Shown here: in pieces, positions 12,901 to 23,274 of the stretch
Numbering within the stretch: position 1 is the first letter of the stretch
Layout of the letters: every line of letters starts with the position of its first letter
Source: Liquidambar formosana
Taxonomy: Eukaryota > Streptophyta > Magnoliopsida > Saxifragales > Altingiaceae
Reading direction: 5' to 3'
DNA length: 64,000 bases
Assembly: GCA_039720395.1 (NCBI GenBank)
Contig: CM077826.1
Span: 38,158,790 to 38,222,789 of the forward strand
Made by a program: the position numbers and the translations under genes
The notes under the pieces: model-generated
The model's input: only the letters and a program-made list of their open reading frames with translations
Told to the model about the DNA's origin: nothing
The model's database searches: none

Positions 12901-14208
12901 ACACTGAAGCATGACCTGATATAGGAGGTTCTTGCTACTAAGAATAAAAATGTATTGCTTACAAAAACTCATTGGATATTATCAAGATTATTGAACAATC
13001 CACTGGGACTCTTTTAACATGGTGACTTGTGAACTCTTTCCAGAAAATATGTATAAACTTTCTTTGTGCATGTAATGCATATTTCATTACTTTACTGAAG
13101 TGTTTGGCCTTATCAGAATAGATTAATCCTATACCTTTCTGCATGTTCACTCTTCTGGGCTGCGGGCTCTAGTCTCTTACTTAGCACAATATTGTTAATT
13201 ATTATAGCCATAGTGGAAAAAAAGGGTAGCTTTCACAGAGATACAGGCTTATATATAAACTTATATCAGTTTGTTTTGCAATTCACTATGTTGTTGAGAT
13301 CTATGGCCATGGATATTTGAACAAGTAAAATTTATCATATTTTTAATTATTGGATATAGTGGAATGCTGACTATTGCTCATCTGATTCCGGAAACAGCTA
13401 TTTATGTTTTCTATGGATATTATTTGAACCAGGGTGTTGGGAATACGCTAAAAAGACATTATGAAACTTACCTTCTAGAATATGAATTGGCACATGATGA
13501 TGTAGATAGAGAGTGCTGCCTGTTGTGCCACAGGTTTGTAATATTTTTTGTCCCAATCCTACTTGCATTTTTTTTGTTAGTCCAACTCCAACTCAAATGA
13601 TTAAATATATATCTATCTATCTATACTCTTAGAAAATGAGCAGGACGCCTTTGGTCTCTCACCTATATTTCCTTAACTCTCTTTCCTTTTAAATCCCTAA
13701 ATACCCCCATCATTACTTTATAATAAAAAATTAGAAGGGAAAAAATAGTAATATCAATTTGGACTCAAATCCCACTAAAAAAAAAAAATAAATAAAAAAT
13801 TCTCTCCTACATTGTAGTAGGAGAATGAGAGTGTTGTGTATGCACACATATCAATTCTAGTTTATATTAAATTGTTTGCTGACAATTGGACGTTGCTACC
13901 ATCACCAGTAGTGCAGCAGGGGATTGGGTGAACTGTGGCATATGTGGTGAGTGGGCCCACTTCGGCTGTGACAGGAGGCAGGGTCTTGGTGCCTTCAAGG
14001 TATGGTTTCACTGCTTTTGTACATGAAGTAATGCAGTTGCTTTATGACTTGCACATCATTGTTGTTTATTTTGAGCTTGCAGGATTATGCAAAAACAGAT
14101 GGGCTTGAATACATCTGTCCACACTGCAGCAGTACAAATTTCAAGAAGAAAACGCCGAGAGCCACAAATGGGTTTACCAAAGGCTTAAAAGTATCACGAC
14201 CAGTGTGA
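1151..14208 (+). CDS. ARID4: ARID/PHD-finger protein, ARID4-like (5' partial, 13 exons)
   Basis: Exons read from GT/AG junctions and an unbroken frame are 1151-1204, 1343-1431, 2398-2671, 2762-2818, 3359-3390, 4975-5110, 5191-5364, 6587-7231, 11019-11156, 11346-11444, 13433-13533, 13909-13999 and 14083-14208, ending in TGA. They total 2016 nt, or 671 residues; roughly the first 100 residues are upstream. Visible residues 488-585 form an ARID (BRIGHT) DNA-binding domain, beginning EEFLKDVMEFLILRGH and including GGFHVGNGINWKGQVFSKM. Residues about 594-650 form a C4HC3 PHD finger: CCLLCH, then CGICGEWAHFGC, then YICPHC, with all eight zinc ligands present. The N-terminal half matches the conserved unnamed part of plant ARID4-type proteins, for example RFLVCGVECTL and ASIQGLAVASFEKDDAERLL. 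By family knowledge this is a nuclear DNA- and histone-binding protein; its targets cannot be read here. Two introns are very long, 3391-4974 and 7232-11018, because of transposon insertions. No stop or frameshift interrupts the exons, so the gene looks functional. Confidence 0.95.
3541..4773 (+). mobile_element. Short non-coding LTR element (TRIM-like) in ARID4 intron, split by a LINE
   Basis: Two direct repeats of about 112 bp lie at 3541-3654 and 4663-4773. Both begin TGTTG followed by AAGCCTCAC or GAAGCCTCAC and end TTAACA. The right copy is preceded by a purine tract, cataagggggag, at 4651-4662. A primer-binding-like site, tagtatcaaagc, at 4597-4608 matches 10 of 12 bases of the initiator-tRNA-Met type TGGTATCAGAGC. 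Without the LINE fragment between them, the order is LTR, PBS, short spacer, PPT, LTR, with no coding capacity, as in TRIM elements. No clear target duplication is visible. It lies inside the ARID4 intron 3391-4974. Confidence 0.7.
3655..4590 (-). pseudogene. LINE retrotransposon 3' fragment (zf-RVT domain)
   Basis: On the - strand, an open frame at 3894-4346 reads SSFLWTAALHKCLTIDVLQ and then CEMCKLDKETVDHLLLHC. This is the zinc-binding domain (zf-RVT) that follows reverse transcriptase in plant non-LTR retrotransposons. Related but stop-broken frames continue upstream to about 4590. A T run at 3655-3661 would be the poly(A) end on the - strand. Only the 3' kilobase is present, as is usual for 5'-truncated LINE copies. 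It lies at the LTR/PBS junction of the short LTR element and is therefore younger than it. Confidence 0.8.
5572..5742. mobile_element. Small inverted-repeat element (MITE) in ARID4 intron
   Basis: The left arm (ggttgctatatgtccc, then catcccaaatgagatggcaa) and the right arm (gccacctcatttgggat, then ggatatatagcattgc) are reverse complements with scattered mismatches over about 60 nt. The unit is about 170 bp with no coding capacity. It sits in the intron 5365-6586. Superfamily not determined. Confidence 0.6.
6026..6168 (+). mobile_element. tRNA-derived SINE-like sequence
   Basis: An A-box-like stretch (gtagtttgatggttgga, 6034-6050) is followed by a B-box-like gagttcgagtctc (6078-6090), matching GGTTCGANTCC apart from its ends, and an A-rich end at 6160-6167. 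Spacing and order fit the tRNA-related head of a SINE. No cloverleaf could be drawn, so it is not called a tRNA gene. Target duplications are not clear. Confidence 0.5.
7401..7466. repeat. Compound microsatellite (CATA)n-(TA)n-(CA)n
   Basis: CATA units pass into about 18 TA units and then CA units. It directly abuts the left end of the MITE at 7466-7640. The right side of that MITE is also followed by (TA)-rich DNA at 7649-7681. Confidence 0.9.
7466..7640 (+). mobile_element. (TA)n-embedded MITE, copy A (in ARID4 intron)
   Basis: A roughly 175 bp unit containing the paired motifs gatataagttgtatcagca and gatataagttatatcagca, with a semi-palindromic core (aatgcacaaggtacaactcc against ggttgtaccctttgtattgg). 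Three relatives occur at 51326-51479 (inverted), 51491-51668 and 51694-51933. All four are flanked by TA repeats. No coding capacity. Confidence 0.7.
7697..8087. mobile_element. MITE with about 85-bp terminal inverted repeats (in ARID4 intron)
   Basis: The left end reads gtttcagtttcaccc, then ttttcactcaaaaacacttt and gaccccctcatgtttgg. The right end is its reverse complement, with ccaaaacatgagggggtc, then aaagtgtttttgagtgaaag and gggggtgaaactgtaattc. The element is about 390 bp and non-coding. The right end runs directly into a C24 tract. The ends resemble the larger elements at 18996-20440 and 55161-56132, which begin GGGAAAATTAC and GGGTAAATTAC. Confidence 0.75.
8088..8111. repeat. C24 homopolymer
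   Basis: Twenty-four consecutive C at the outer edge of the MITE 7697-8087, inside an ARID4 intron. The length may be unreliable because sequencing slips on such runs. Confidence 0.9.
8631..8686. repeat. (CCCT)n / (CT)n pyrimidine tract
   Basis: Repeated ccct units grade into ct units within the 3.8 kb ARID4 intron 7232-11018. A unit starting gggtaaattacatgaaaccc at 8209 looks like the left end of another inverted-repeat element, but no matching right end was found. Confidence 0.8.
9898..9930. repeat. (AG)n microsatellite
   Basis: About 16 AG units in the ARID4 intron 7232-11018. The rest of that intron from 8700 to 11018 shows no recognisable gene or paired repeat. Confidence 0.9.
12465..12488. 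repeat. G24 homopolymer
   Basis: Twenty-four consecutive G preceded by A-rich DNA in the ARID4 intron 11445-13432. Left of it, about 11985-12240, a stretch beginning ccctccctccctttcat resembles a Stowaway-like MITE end, but the other end is too degraded to call. Confidence 0.9.
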
Positions 14209-15062
14209 TCAGCATTTTTATTTTTCCTCCAATTTTTGGCTTTCCTTAATCAGGTTTAGTTTTCTTTTCCTTTTTGCATGCGATAATTTCTCACTTTGTT
14301 TTGTGGTTGGTGTTTCACATGTATATTCAGTTCCCACATTGAACAGTAGAGATGGTCAAAATGGAAACGAGAGAGATGAGTAGGATAGGAAAGGGCGGAA
14401 TCAGAGAATTTAATTCAAGTAAAAAGGTTTCAGAATTTGATTGGGGCTGTGTGTATGTGTTTGGGGGGGCGGGGGTGGGTGGGTGGTGGTTAGGAGTATA
14501 CCCATATTGTACGAAATTTAATTGTAAAATATATGCTCTCTTATTTAAGCACTGATTGCTGATGTAGCTTAATTGAGATAATTATTTGGAATTCAAAGTC
14601 TTGTTATTCTTGTCCAGTTGCACATTACAGCAGTATAATCCGTGAATTATGTAAAAATTATTCAATTCATACTCAGAGGGGAGAATATAGTTCAGGAGAA
14701 AGCCAACAAGATTCATTTTCAGTGGGGCACAATTTTGCTTAAAACATGATCATGTTTCAGCATTTCTCGATGGAAAATACCCTAACTGAAACTGATGGAG
14801 CCATGGGACGTAAAACGGCTGGGTCATGAAATATTTGGGCCTCACTTTGAACTACATCACTCTAGACTGGGCCCAGACTTATTTCAATTTTTTTTTTTAT
14901 AAAGGGGGTGGCTATTGGCATTTCAAGACTTGTTTTTTATCCCCACTTTGTTTAACCTTTTCAAGGTTTTATAAAAAATATGAAAGGTTTTTATGAAAAT
15001 TAACAGTATAATTTACTAGAAAACATAATTTTGAACAATTTCGTAAAAGAAAGGTTTTTTAA

Positions 15063-16588
15063 GGGAAATTGGCGAATAGTCCACTTTTTGGTAAAATGTT
15101 GGCAATTAGTCGAGTAAGAGTTTTTTAAGTCAATTAGTCAATGAAACTAAAACTTATTTATCAATTAATCATACATTTTTTAAAAATCCCTGGTTTGCCC
15201 TTATTATTACTAAGGGCACTCATTTTTTGTTATTAAGGGCACCCTATGTAACTAACTTTATTGTATTGTAATTTTTAAAAACTTATAACTTACAATATAC
15301 ATATCCACTTTTTAAAAAAAATTATATCTTTGGAACCTATTCGTCGATATCTTCGAAAAAAGATCCATATTGATTAGGTAATTATTAAAAAAAATTAAAA
15401 CTGTAAAATTTTACTACTTTACGAAGTAGTAAAATTCTAGTAAATTTTACAGTGAAGTAGTAAAATTTTACTACTTTGTTAAATTGTAATCACTCAAAAA
15501 AATGAAATATCTCTTTTGTAAAGTGTATTGAGATAGTGTATGTTTATTGTGGAGAGAGAGAGTGTACAGAGGGAAGAGATAATGGGGGATATGTACAGAG
15601 AGGGAAGAGCAAATTTTTCTTCTTTTTTTATTTATTTATTTATTTATTTTAATAATATTTTGGTGATGAAAATGGTGTATTGGTCAAATGAGGAAGGGGG
15701 TTAGGTGGTGGAGTGACTGGGTGGTATCGTGGTAGGTTTGATGCTGTGATAGGAGGATTGGGATATATGGGTGTGAGCGACGGAGAAGGTGATCGGTCAA
15801 TGGGGAGCGGCGGCAACGATTGATTGGGGAACTCGGATGTGCGTGTGTGAGCAACGATGGGGTTTGGCGGGGTTATGGCCGATGACTTGAGAGAGGGATA
15901 GAATGGTGGCTTCAATTGAGAGAAAAAAATTTCTTCCTATTGTTGTTGGTCATCGGCCACCATTCCTCTTGTGAGTGCCAAGCTTTGTCTCTGTTACTTT
16001 TAGTGCACACTTGTCTTTTCCAACTTGAAGAAGCTCGGTGATCCTCTTCTCATATGGTGCAAAACCAATAATTCTCACAAAGTGGACTCTTTTATTGCTT
16101 TTTCCTTTTCGATCAGAAGGGCGTGGAACCAATTCTTTTTTGGTCATGATATGACCTTCTGTGCAACCCCACAAAGAGGCCAGTATTTGGTTGTTTTGGA
16201 GCCATCACCTCTTGAGGTGTCTGATGACGATCTGAAGGCACGCTGAAGAAATAAAACTAGGGCACAAACCATTCAAACTCTCACCATTGTGGATGTAATC
16301 CCAAGGTAGCAACTGAGAAAATCAGGGAATCGCATGTAAGGGAGAGAAGAGGAGGTTGTTGCCGGAAAAGAAGGTTGCCACCAGAGAAGACCAGTGATGG
16401 TAGGCTGATGGTAGTTTCATAGATCGAAGGAATGGGTAGAAAAGAGGGGGGGAGAGAGAGAGAGAGAGAAATAGAGATAAGGGGTATTTTTGTCAGGAAG
16501 TGGTTAAATGGACTATTTGAGTTAAAAGAAAAGTAGCTTGACTAATTGTCAAATAAGTCCTATTTGATGGACTAATGGCCAAATCCCC
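15063..16588. mobile_element. Non-autonomous Mutator-like TIR element, 1526 bp
   Basis: The ends are inverted: gggaaattggcgaatagtcc at the left, and the reverse complement of the right end is ggggatttggccattagtcc. The flanking 9-mers are gttttttaa (15054-15062) and attttttca (16589-16597), each one change from gttttttca. A related repeat at 61361-61383 carries exactly gttttttca uninterrupted, which is the expected empty site. A 9-bp duplication and long inverted ends fit the Mutator superfamily. The interior holds only short frames (15649-15915 and 15950-16174 on the - strand) with no transposase motif. It lies about 850 bp past the ARID4 stop codon. Confidence 0.8.
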
Positions 16589-16597
16589 ATTTTTTCA

Positions 16598-17680
16598 AAA
16601 TGTGTCATTTAAGTGGAATTTTTTTGTCATTTACTTACTAATTGTCAAAATTGTGTCCTTGTAGGATATCATGTTAGGTAGGATCAATTTAGTAACGCCC
16701 TTTAAGTAGTTTTAAGCCTCTAGATAGGCTTTTTAAGCATAAAATCAGAAATTATTCCCTACTTTTTGATTGATAAAATTCAGAGAAATTTCTTTTATTC
16801 TCCCTGTGCATGGATTCTAAGGACTCTTTAGTGGATTCATGAAAATCCTAGTGGATTTTAAGATTTTATCTCTAATTGATGATGTGTTCTTCAATCTTGT
16901 CATCGCGCTTCGTTATCTTGATAAATTAATGAGCTTGAGGATGAGATTGAACTTGGCTCATTCATCTCACTTATGATCTTTAGCAAGCCTGTGATCGTGC
17001 CAATTTTGAGAGTTCAAGTAGTTTCATTACTTAAATTATTAGTGACCCTATTTAGTTAAATATTTAGTGTTCAATTATAACTTGGCTCATTAAATTAATG
17101 ATATCAAACAAAAGATTGAGTTTAACTTATTTATCTTACGAACCAATTCAAATCAAGTTTTTATCAAAATTATCTTGAGTAGCTTGGTTAGTCTTATAGT
17201 TCGTTAAAAATTATTAATGTATAATATATCCACACATTATAATTTATAATGAAAATAAAAAGGATAATTTATTGATGTTTCGTAAATTATTAATTAATGT
17301 TTCAATCTTCTCATCCTCATTACAAACAACCCTATAGCCTAGACCTGGCATGAGTTGATATTTGGGAAAGGCTTTCCAAATTGCACCTACATGGGTTAAT
17401 ATCTGGGAATGGATAGTAGCTTGATTGAGGCATTAGTTGATGAAGGGATTAAATTAAATCTTAACTATAATTGAAGAGTTCAACTACCTTTTCTTTGCAC
17501 CATCTAGGTTACGCCATGACATAATGTCAATGGTGAAGCCAAAATGCTACTAGGTGGGGCAAATGCCCCATCTGAGAATTTCAAAAAGAATTTTTTATTA
17601 TTCATATTTTGCTCTTTTGACCCGTACTGCCTCCAATAACTAAAAAGTTATTTCCTCAATACACAAATAGACAAATTTAA
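16598..17680. other. Intergenic, no gene recognised
   Basis: AT-rich DNA with no long frame and no paired ends. The 17-mer atcatgttaggtaggat at about 16669 also occurs in an ARID4 intron near 11520, a minor shared repeat of unknown nature. Confidence 0.5.
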
Positions 17681-18109
17681 GGCACTATCTAGTTGCACTT
17701 ATTTTAAGATTTTTTTTGCTTTTGAAAGCAAAAAGTTGTAAAAGCAAAAAGCACTGTTTGGTTAGAGGAACTAAAAAGGACTTCTAGAAATCACAAAGCA
17801 AAATATTGGATTTTAAGCAAAAGCAATGAAGATTTGCTTTTAAAAGTCATTTTTATCTTTCGAATGAGCTTGACCTTAACTCGAAAAATTCGCAATTGAA
17901 AAAGATTGTGCCTGTCCTAAGTTTCTGTTTGGACAACAATAATTTGGTAGAGTTTTCCCATGACATCCAAAAGATCATCAGCGAAATCAATTTTACTAAA
18001 CGCAGCTTTTGATTTCGTTGTTTCTACTTAAAAGCAAAAAGCAAGAAAGTAAAAAAATGACTTTTTCTACTTAAAAAAGATCTTTTAAAAAGTGCAACCA
18101 AAGGGTGCC
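17681..18109. mobile_element. MITE, about 430 bp
   Basis: Terminal inverted repeats ggcactatctagttgcact (17681-17699) and agtgcaaccaaagggtgcc (18091-18109) are reverse complements with a few changes, and A/T-rich inner arms also pair. The ends resemble hAT-type MITEs of plants, but no 8-bp duplication is visible, so the superfamily is tentative. No coding capacity. Confidence 0.65.
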
Positions 18110-18995
18110 TTCCCGCCCTTCCCAAAATTTAGAAAGTCATAGGCTCTTTCCCCTTTCCCTTCCCTAAGATGGCAAGACCCCCAAAGGTCCCCAAGCCTTT
18201 TAAGAAAACAACTTCTAGAACTCCAGAAGCCTTGCCACTTTTCCAGTAAGTCCTCAACGCCGGTAAGTTAAAGCTCTCTTGGTCTCTCCCCATTCTCTAT
18301 TTATCTTTCTCTTTGAGTCTAGCTATATTTGTGGCTGTGTCCCTGCATAATGTTGGGTGTTACTCATGACTAATAGAAATCCTAATAATTATAAAAGACT
18401 TGTATTTCATTTGAGAATTGTAAAGAGTTCCAATTGGAGTTAAATAAAAGTTTTCTTTTAGGGCACCTTTGGGTGCCTATTCCAATTGTTAGATGAGTGT
18501 GAATCCAAGGGGTCAGACACCAATAAATTAAGATGCATTCTAGATCTAAAGAGAGTAGATTAACCTAATCAAGAGTTAATTTGGGTTACTTCTTAGTTAA
18601 GTGATAATTATAAGGGCATTAGTGCAATTTTAAGAAAATTGTGCAAACCCTAGGAGGATTAGGGCTTACTAGGGTTGACCCCTATACAAGGATCTTAATA
18701 CATGCTAGCGTGCATATTCAATTATTCATAGTGGCCAAAAGTCTCATGCTCTTTTTCATTCCCTTGTCTTCTTCTTTGAACCTCTTGCACATTAAAGAAA
18801 TCAATTCAAGGACCCTAAAAGGTTGGTTTAGTGTGGATACACCTTAGAGGTACGACATATATGTTGCTCATCAACATCAAATAATCTTCATTTTAAGGCT
18901 TTCAAAGTAATTCACTGATCCCCTCTTATAGAGTTAGGGTTCTAACCTTGTGAAAACTATGATTTGATCTTGGTCAAAGGGAGTAAAAAAATTTA
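18110..18995. other. Intergenic, nothing recognised
   Basis: No gene, paired repeat or element end was found. The open frame 18641-18847 (+) has no supporting features. Confidence 0.5.
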
Positions 18996-20440
18996 GGGAA
19001 AATTACAGATTGCCCCTTGGAACTTTAGGTCAGAATCACTTTTCACCCATCGTCTTTAAAATCAGACAAATCAACCCCTATAATTTCAAAAATATTTTTT
19101 GGATTAACAATTGTTAAATGAAAATGTAAAATTACATGTCTACCCTCAACTTGTTTCAGAATCTCTTTTCGATCATCTTCTCCTTCCTTCTATTGTTACC
19201 AGTAAACAAACAGTCGACATCCAACTGTGCCCAATTATTTCACTGCTATCATCTTCCTCATTACATAAGATGACATGAACCCGTCGACCACTTATGGGTA
19301 CACACCCATTAGAACGCTTTCCCTAAAAGAATTTGGCAAGCAATGCATCTCTCTCTAACAATACTAGCCAACACCTAACCCTAGAAAAGGGTTATCTAAG
19401 ACCATATCAAGACTTAATGACCATTATTGATCGACAATACAACCCATACTAAAACCTCAACTTCCTAGTTCAAACCCTATAAACCTTCAAACCTTTGCAG
19501 AATTCCTATTTCTAAAAGAATTTGTCACTCAACACTGTTAGTAGGGCGAAAATCTCACCTATTACACTGGCATCGGCTTTCTTCGGTTTCATCACCAGCG
19601 CTGGAAAACCTAGATGGCTAGATTACATCGAACCATTAAACACACCTCTGAAGCTTCCAAAACTTCTCATCTTCCTACGTGTTTGAATCTTAGGGTTTTT
19701 CACTCAAATTTGCAAAGCTTCTCTCATAATATTGCAATCTCCAAGGGTTCCTTCATAGCATTACACATCTTCCTATGTGTTCGAATTCTAGGGTCTTCTT
19801 GTCTTCTTGCTAACATGTTTCGCTGTTCAACAACCATTGTCGGTGACCAATCTTAGTAATAAAGACAAACGACAATGGAATGGGTTTCACTCAAATAAAA
19901 CCTTAAAACCCTCGATTTCTTTGAGCCATTGATGCCAAAAGAAACAATGACTGGTGAGGAATAATGCAGAGCAACAGGCAACAAAGTTCAGAGATACCGA
20001 CGATAAAGAACGATAATAACAATCGGTAGCAAAGGGTATCCTTGCACAAATTCTAAAACCTTCTGGAGGAGACTCGATTTATATCCTCAATTCCCTAAAA
20101 CATTTTTAGTTGAAATTGTGGTTCTTAGTTCGTGTGTTTATGAGGCGTTAAGAAGAGAATTTGATGTATTTAATAGAGATTTATGGGTGAGTTGCTGGAG
20201 AGAAAAAAGGGGTAGGATTATAGGAGGAGACAAAACAAGGGTATTTTGGGTAAGAAAACACAAAATTTTGGTCAAGTCACGTGTAATTGACTTATTTCCA
20301 TCAAAATTCTAATGACTGCTTGATAGACGGGGGCAAAGTGAAATGTTTACAAACTATAAAGGGTGATTTGTCTAATTTTAAAGATAGGGTTGAAAAGTGA
20401 TTCTGACCTAAAGTTTCGGTGGACAATCTATAATTTTCCC
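18996..20440. mobile_element. Non-autonomous TIR element, about 1.45 kb, Mutator-like
   Basis: About 90 bp at each end pair as inverted repeats: the left begins gggaaaattacagattgcc, and the reverse complement of the right begins gggaaaattatagattgtcc. Both then contain actttaggtcagaatcactt. The flanks (aaaaattta and aaattttaa) are A/T-rich and only partly match, so a 9-bp duplication is possible but not proven. Interior frames (19614-19856, 20118-20312) show no transposase domain. Confidence 0.75.
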
Positions 20441-20561
20441 AAATTTTAAGTACTATGTAGGCTTCCGTTGCTAGTTTTCTATATGATCCCTTTCAAAGGG
20501 ATCCTATAAGATTGAACCTCTAGTATGGATGAAACTACACGCAGTGTTCCATGTAAGTTGC

Positions 20562-23269
20562 TGTCACACCCCATTTTTGCACCACCTTACTAGGGCTCAT
20601 CATTTCAAGCATGTTTTTGTTTTGTTTTTTAGTCTAGTCACTTGCATTATTTTTCTAGAGTCACAAGGACAATGGACATGAATTTTGGTTCAATTCGGAG
20701 TTGATCTTGAGGGATAATAAGAGCTCTTGTGACTTGAGGGGCATAATCGTCTTTTAAGTCCCAAACTTTTCATTTGACCTTGAAATGATCTCCAAATTAT
20801 CAATTAGAGTTCATATGGATGCATATGAGGTATTTCTAGCTTCAATTTGATGAATCAATGGCTCGGGATTAAAATGGCTTGATGTAGTTCAAGTTGGTTA
20901 ATTGACCCTCCTTTGGGTTAGCTCTAATTGACTCACAATTACCAACCAAATATTTTCAAATTGACTTTCATTAGTCATCATTTTACCCCAAAAAGTGTTT
21001 TATGAAGTTCACTTTTGATATGGAAAGCATTTGGTTTGATCCTATGTGCACACCTATACTTAGCAAAGGTAGAGCATAGCGGTTAACTGCCTTTGTCAAA
21101 CCTAACCATGCCCCCATGATTAGTGGTTTTCACCCTAAAATGTTCAAAAATGTATTCCTCATTGAAACACGGTCGTTTTGGCTTTTGTTTCATCAAAATC
21201 GAAGTTAATTTGCCCCCTAAAACACTTCTAGAAGGATTAAGAGTCAAAATAGGCTAAAAATCCGAAGTGGGCTCGGGTGACCACCCAGCCCCGGGCGGCT
21301 AGCCACCTGGGCCCAGGTGGCTAGCCGCCCAGGCCCTGGTGGTCACCCGAGACCACTTTCCTATTTTCACTCTAACTCCTTGCTGAAGTAGACTCTTGCC
21401 TATTTTGACGTGTTTAGGCTCTTTTGGACGAGTTTCCTTCTAATTTTTGGTAACTTCTGAGTTACTTAAGCCCCAAGGGGGTCTCTAATAGCTCTTGGAT
21501 TAATTCTTAGGGTTTTAATCCCAGCCATTAGTTAATCCTAATTGAAGTCTATAAATACCCCCTATGCTTCAGCACAAGGGGAGCCACTTTATGCATTAAT
21601 ACTTGAGGGTTTGAGAGAGAATAAGAAGAGAGACTTGGAGGAGAGCTAGAGGACCTGCTGTAGCCTTGGAGAACATTGATTCAAGACATCTACAAGAGCA
21701 AGAGGGAGTCCATACAGCAGCAAGGGAGGCTTCCTTAAGGTATTCTTCTTCTCTATTCAAGCTTAAACTAGGGTATCATGTAGAATAGCTTTTATTGCAT
21801 GCAATGCTTATGATTTCTACCATGGATTGAGGTTTCTATTAGTTAATACATGTGATAATGATGATATTCATGATGAGTTTTGCATGCTTTAGAGTTAGTT
21901 CATAGGTTTCAATGCATAATTATGATTCTTGTGCTTCTGTTGTCCTTGTGTTAGAATAGTGTCATTGCATGCTAGAGTTAGGGTTGTTTATCATGTTTTA
22001 TTGCTTTAGTTAGTTAATATGCATGTTTTGGGTCCTGTTTAGTTTGGTTTTAGCATGATTAGAGTTCGTTTTATGTGTTTTTAAGCATCTTTGTGAGTTT
22101 AGGGTTTTAGTGTCCTTGTTTTAAGTTAATTTCACACAGCATGTTAAAGTAGAGTTTTTTATTGGTTTTTCTTCATAGTTGCTGTATATGTTTTGCATAT
22201 GGAGTAAATATGATATTTTTGCATGCATGTTAGCACATTCTATGGTTTTTATGCATGATATGGTTCTAGGATTGTGTTAGGGCTTATGAAAGTGTGCTAT
22301 TTTTGCTGTTGGCATGTTTAGTGGATGATTTTAGGCCTTGGTACTATTCTGTCCAGATTTGCATGTTAGTGTTTTTGCATGGTTTTGAGCACGTGTAAGG
22401 GTGCAAATAGGTGTGGTAATTGTCCTATGGCAAATAGGGCTACCAATGCTTGAAATAGCTAATGCTTGGAGCAACTGCGCTCAGGTAAGTGGGTATGAAG
22501 GTGCCCCAATTCACCTCTCTTCTTAACTCTTTCTCTTCGCCCTCCTAGGGTTAGTTTTTAATATGCACCAATGGTTCTAATCAAAGGTTTCCTTCAATAA
22601 TAAATTCTGGTTTTTATCAAAGTTTCCATATTGTGGAGTTCTTTCTAAAATCGAACTTGGTTTTTCTATCATATTCAACTCTTTTTCAAATAAGGAAACC
22701 TAGGGTTTTTACCATAGGTTTGTATTAAGTCTTAACCCTATTTCTAATCGAACTACGTGGACTTTGATCCATGTATTTCGTTGCATGGTACGTAGGCGCC
22801 CTTCGTGAGGTTCAAGTTCGTTCTAGGATCCAAGTATCCTAGGTTTCTTTCTGTTTTCTTTTCTTTTTCTTTATTTTATGTTTTTATTTGCTTGTTATGC
22901 ATGGATAGATGAATGGAATATAAGATATGCATGCAATTCTTGTGATGATATACTTGCTGATTTTTGTATGGAAAAGATCTTAATTTAGCCCAAATAAACT
23001 GAGAGACTGAAAGGGTGACATGGGTGCCTATAGGCTTTGCCTAGAACCTTCCCATATCATAACTTAGCCTCCGAATCCCTGATTTCTTTGATTTCCAAAA
23101 GACTATTTTTGCCTTTCCTTTTTAAACATGGAGTCGTTCAAATTGTTTTCTTAAAACAAACTATTTTTAGGGTTTTCCTTGTTTCCTTTAAAAAATAAGG
23201 TGGCGACTCCTTTTCTTTTTCAAATCTATTTTCTTTTCAATCCTTGTGGGCCAATTTTCGGGGTTCACA
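20562..23269 (+). mobile_element. Solo LTR of a large (probably Ty3/gypsy) retrotransposon, 2.7 kb
   Basis: The unit starts TGTCACACCCC and ends CGGGGTTCACA. It is flanked by a perfect 5-bp duplication, GTTGC, at 20557-20561 and 23270-23274. A TATA-like ctataaataccccc near 21550 would fit the LTR promoter, followed by purine-rich presumptive transcribed sequence. No gag-pol lies inside, so this is a solo LTR left by recombination. Assignment to gypsy rests on the LTR length and the TGTCACACCCC/GTTCACA ends, not on protein. Confidence 0.85.
21272..21351. repeat. GC-rich 80-bp hairpin inside the solo LTR
   Basis: The outer arms ctcgggtgaccacc (21272-21285) and ggtggtcacccgag (21338-21351) are perfect complements. 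The core 21293-21330 is a perfect 38-bp palindrome centred on gggccc, with half-site gggcggctagccacctggg. It is strikingly GC-rich in AT-rich surroundings and lies about 200 bp upstream of the LTR's TATA-like box. Confidence 0.9.
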
Positions 23270-23274
23270 GTTGC

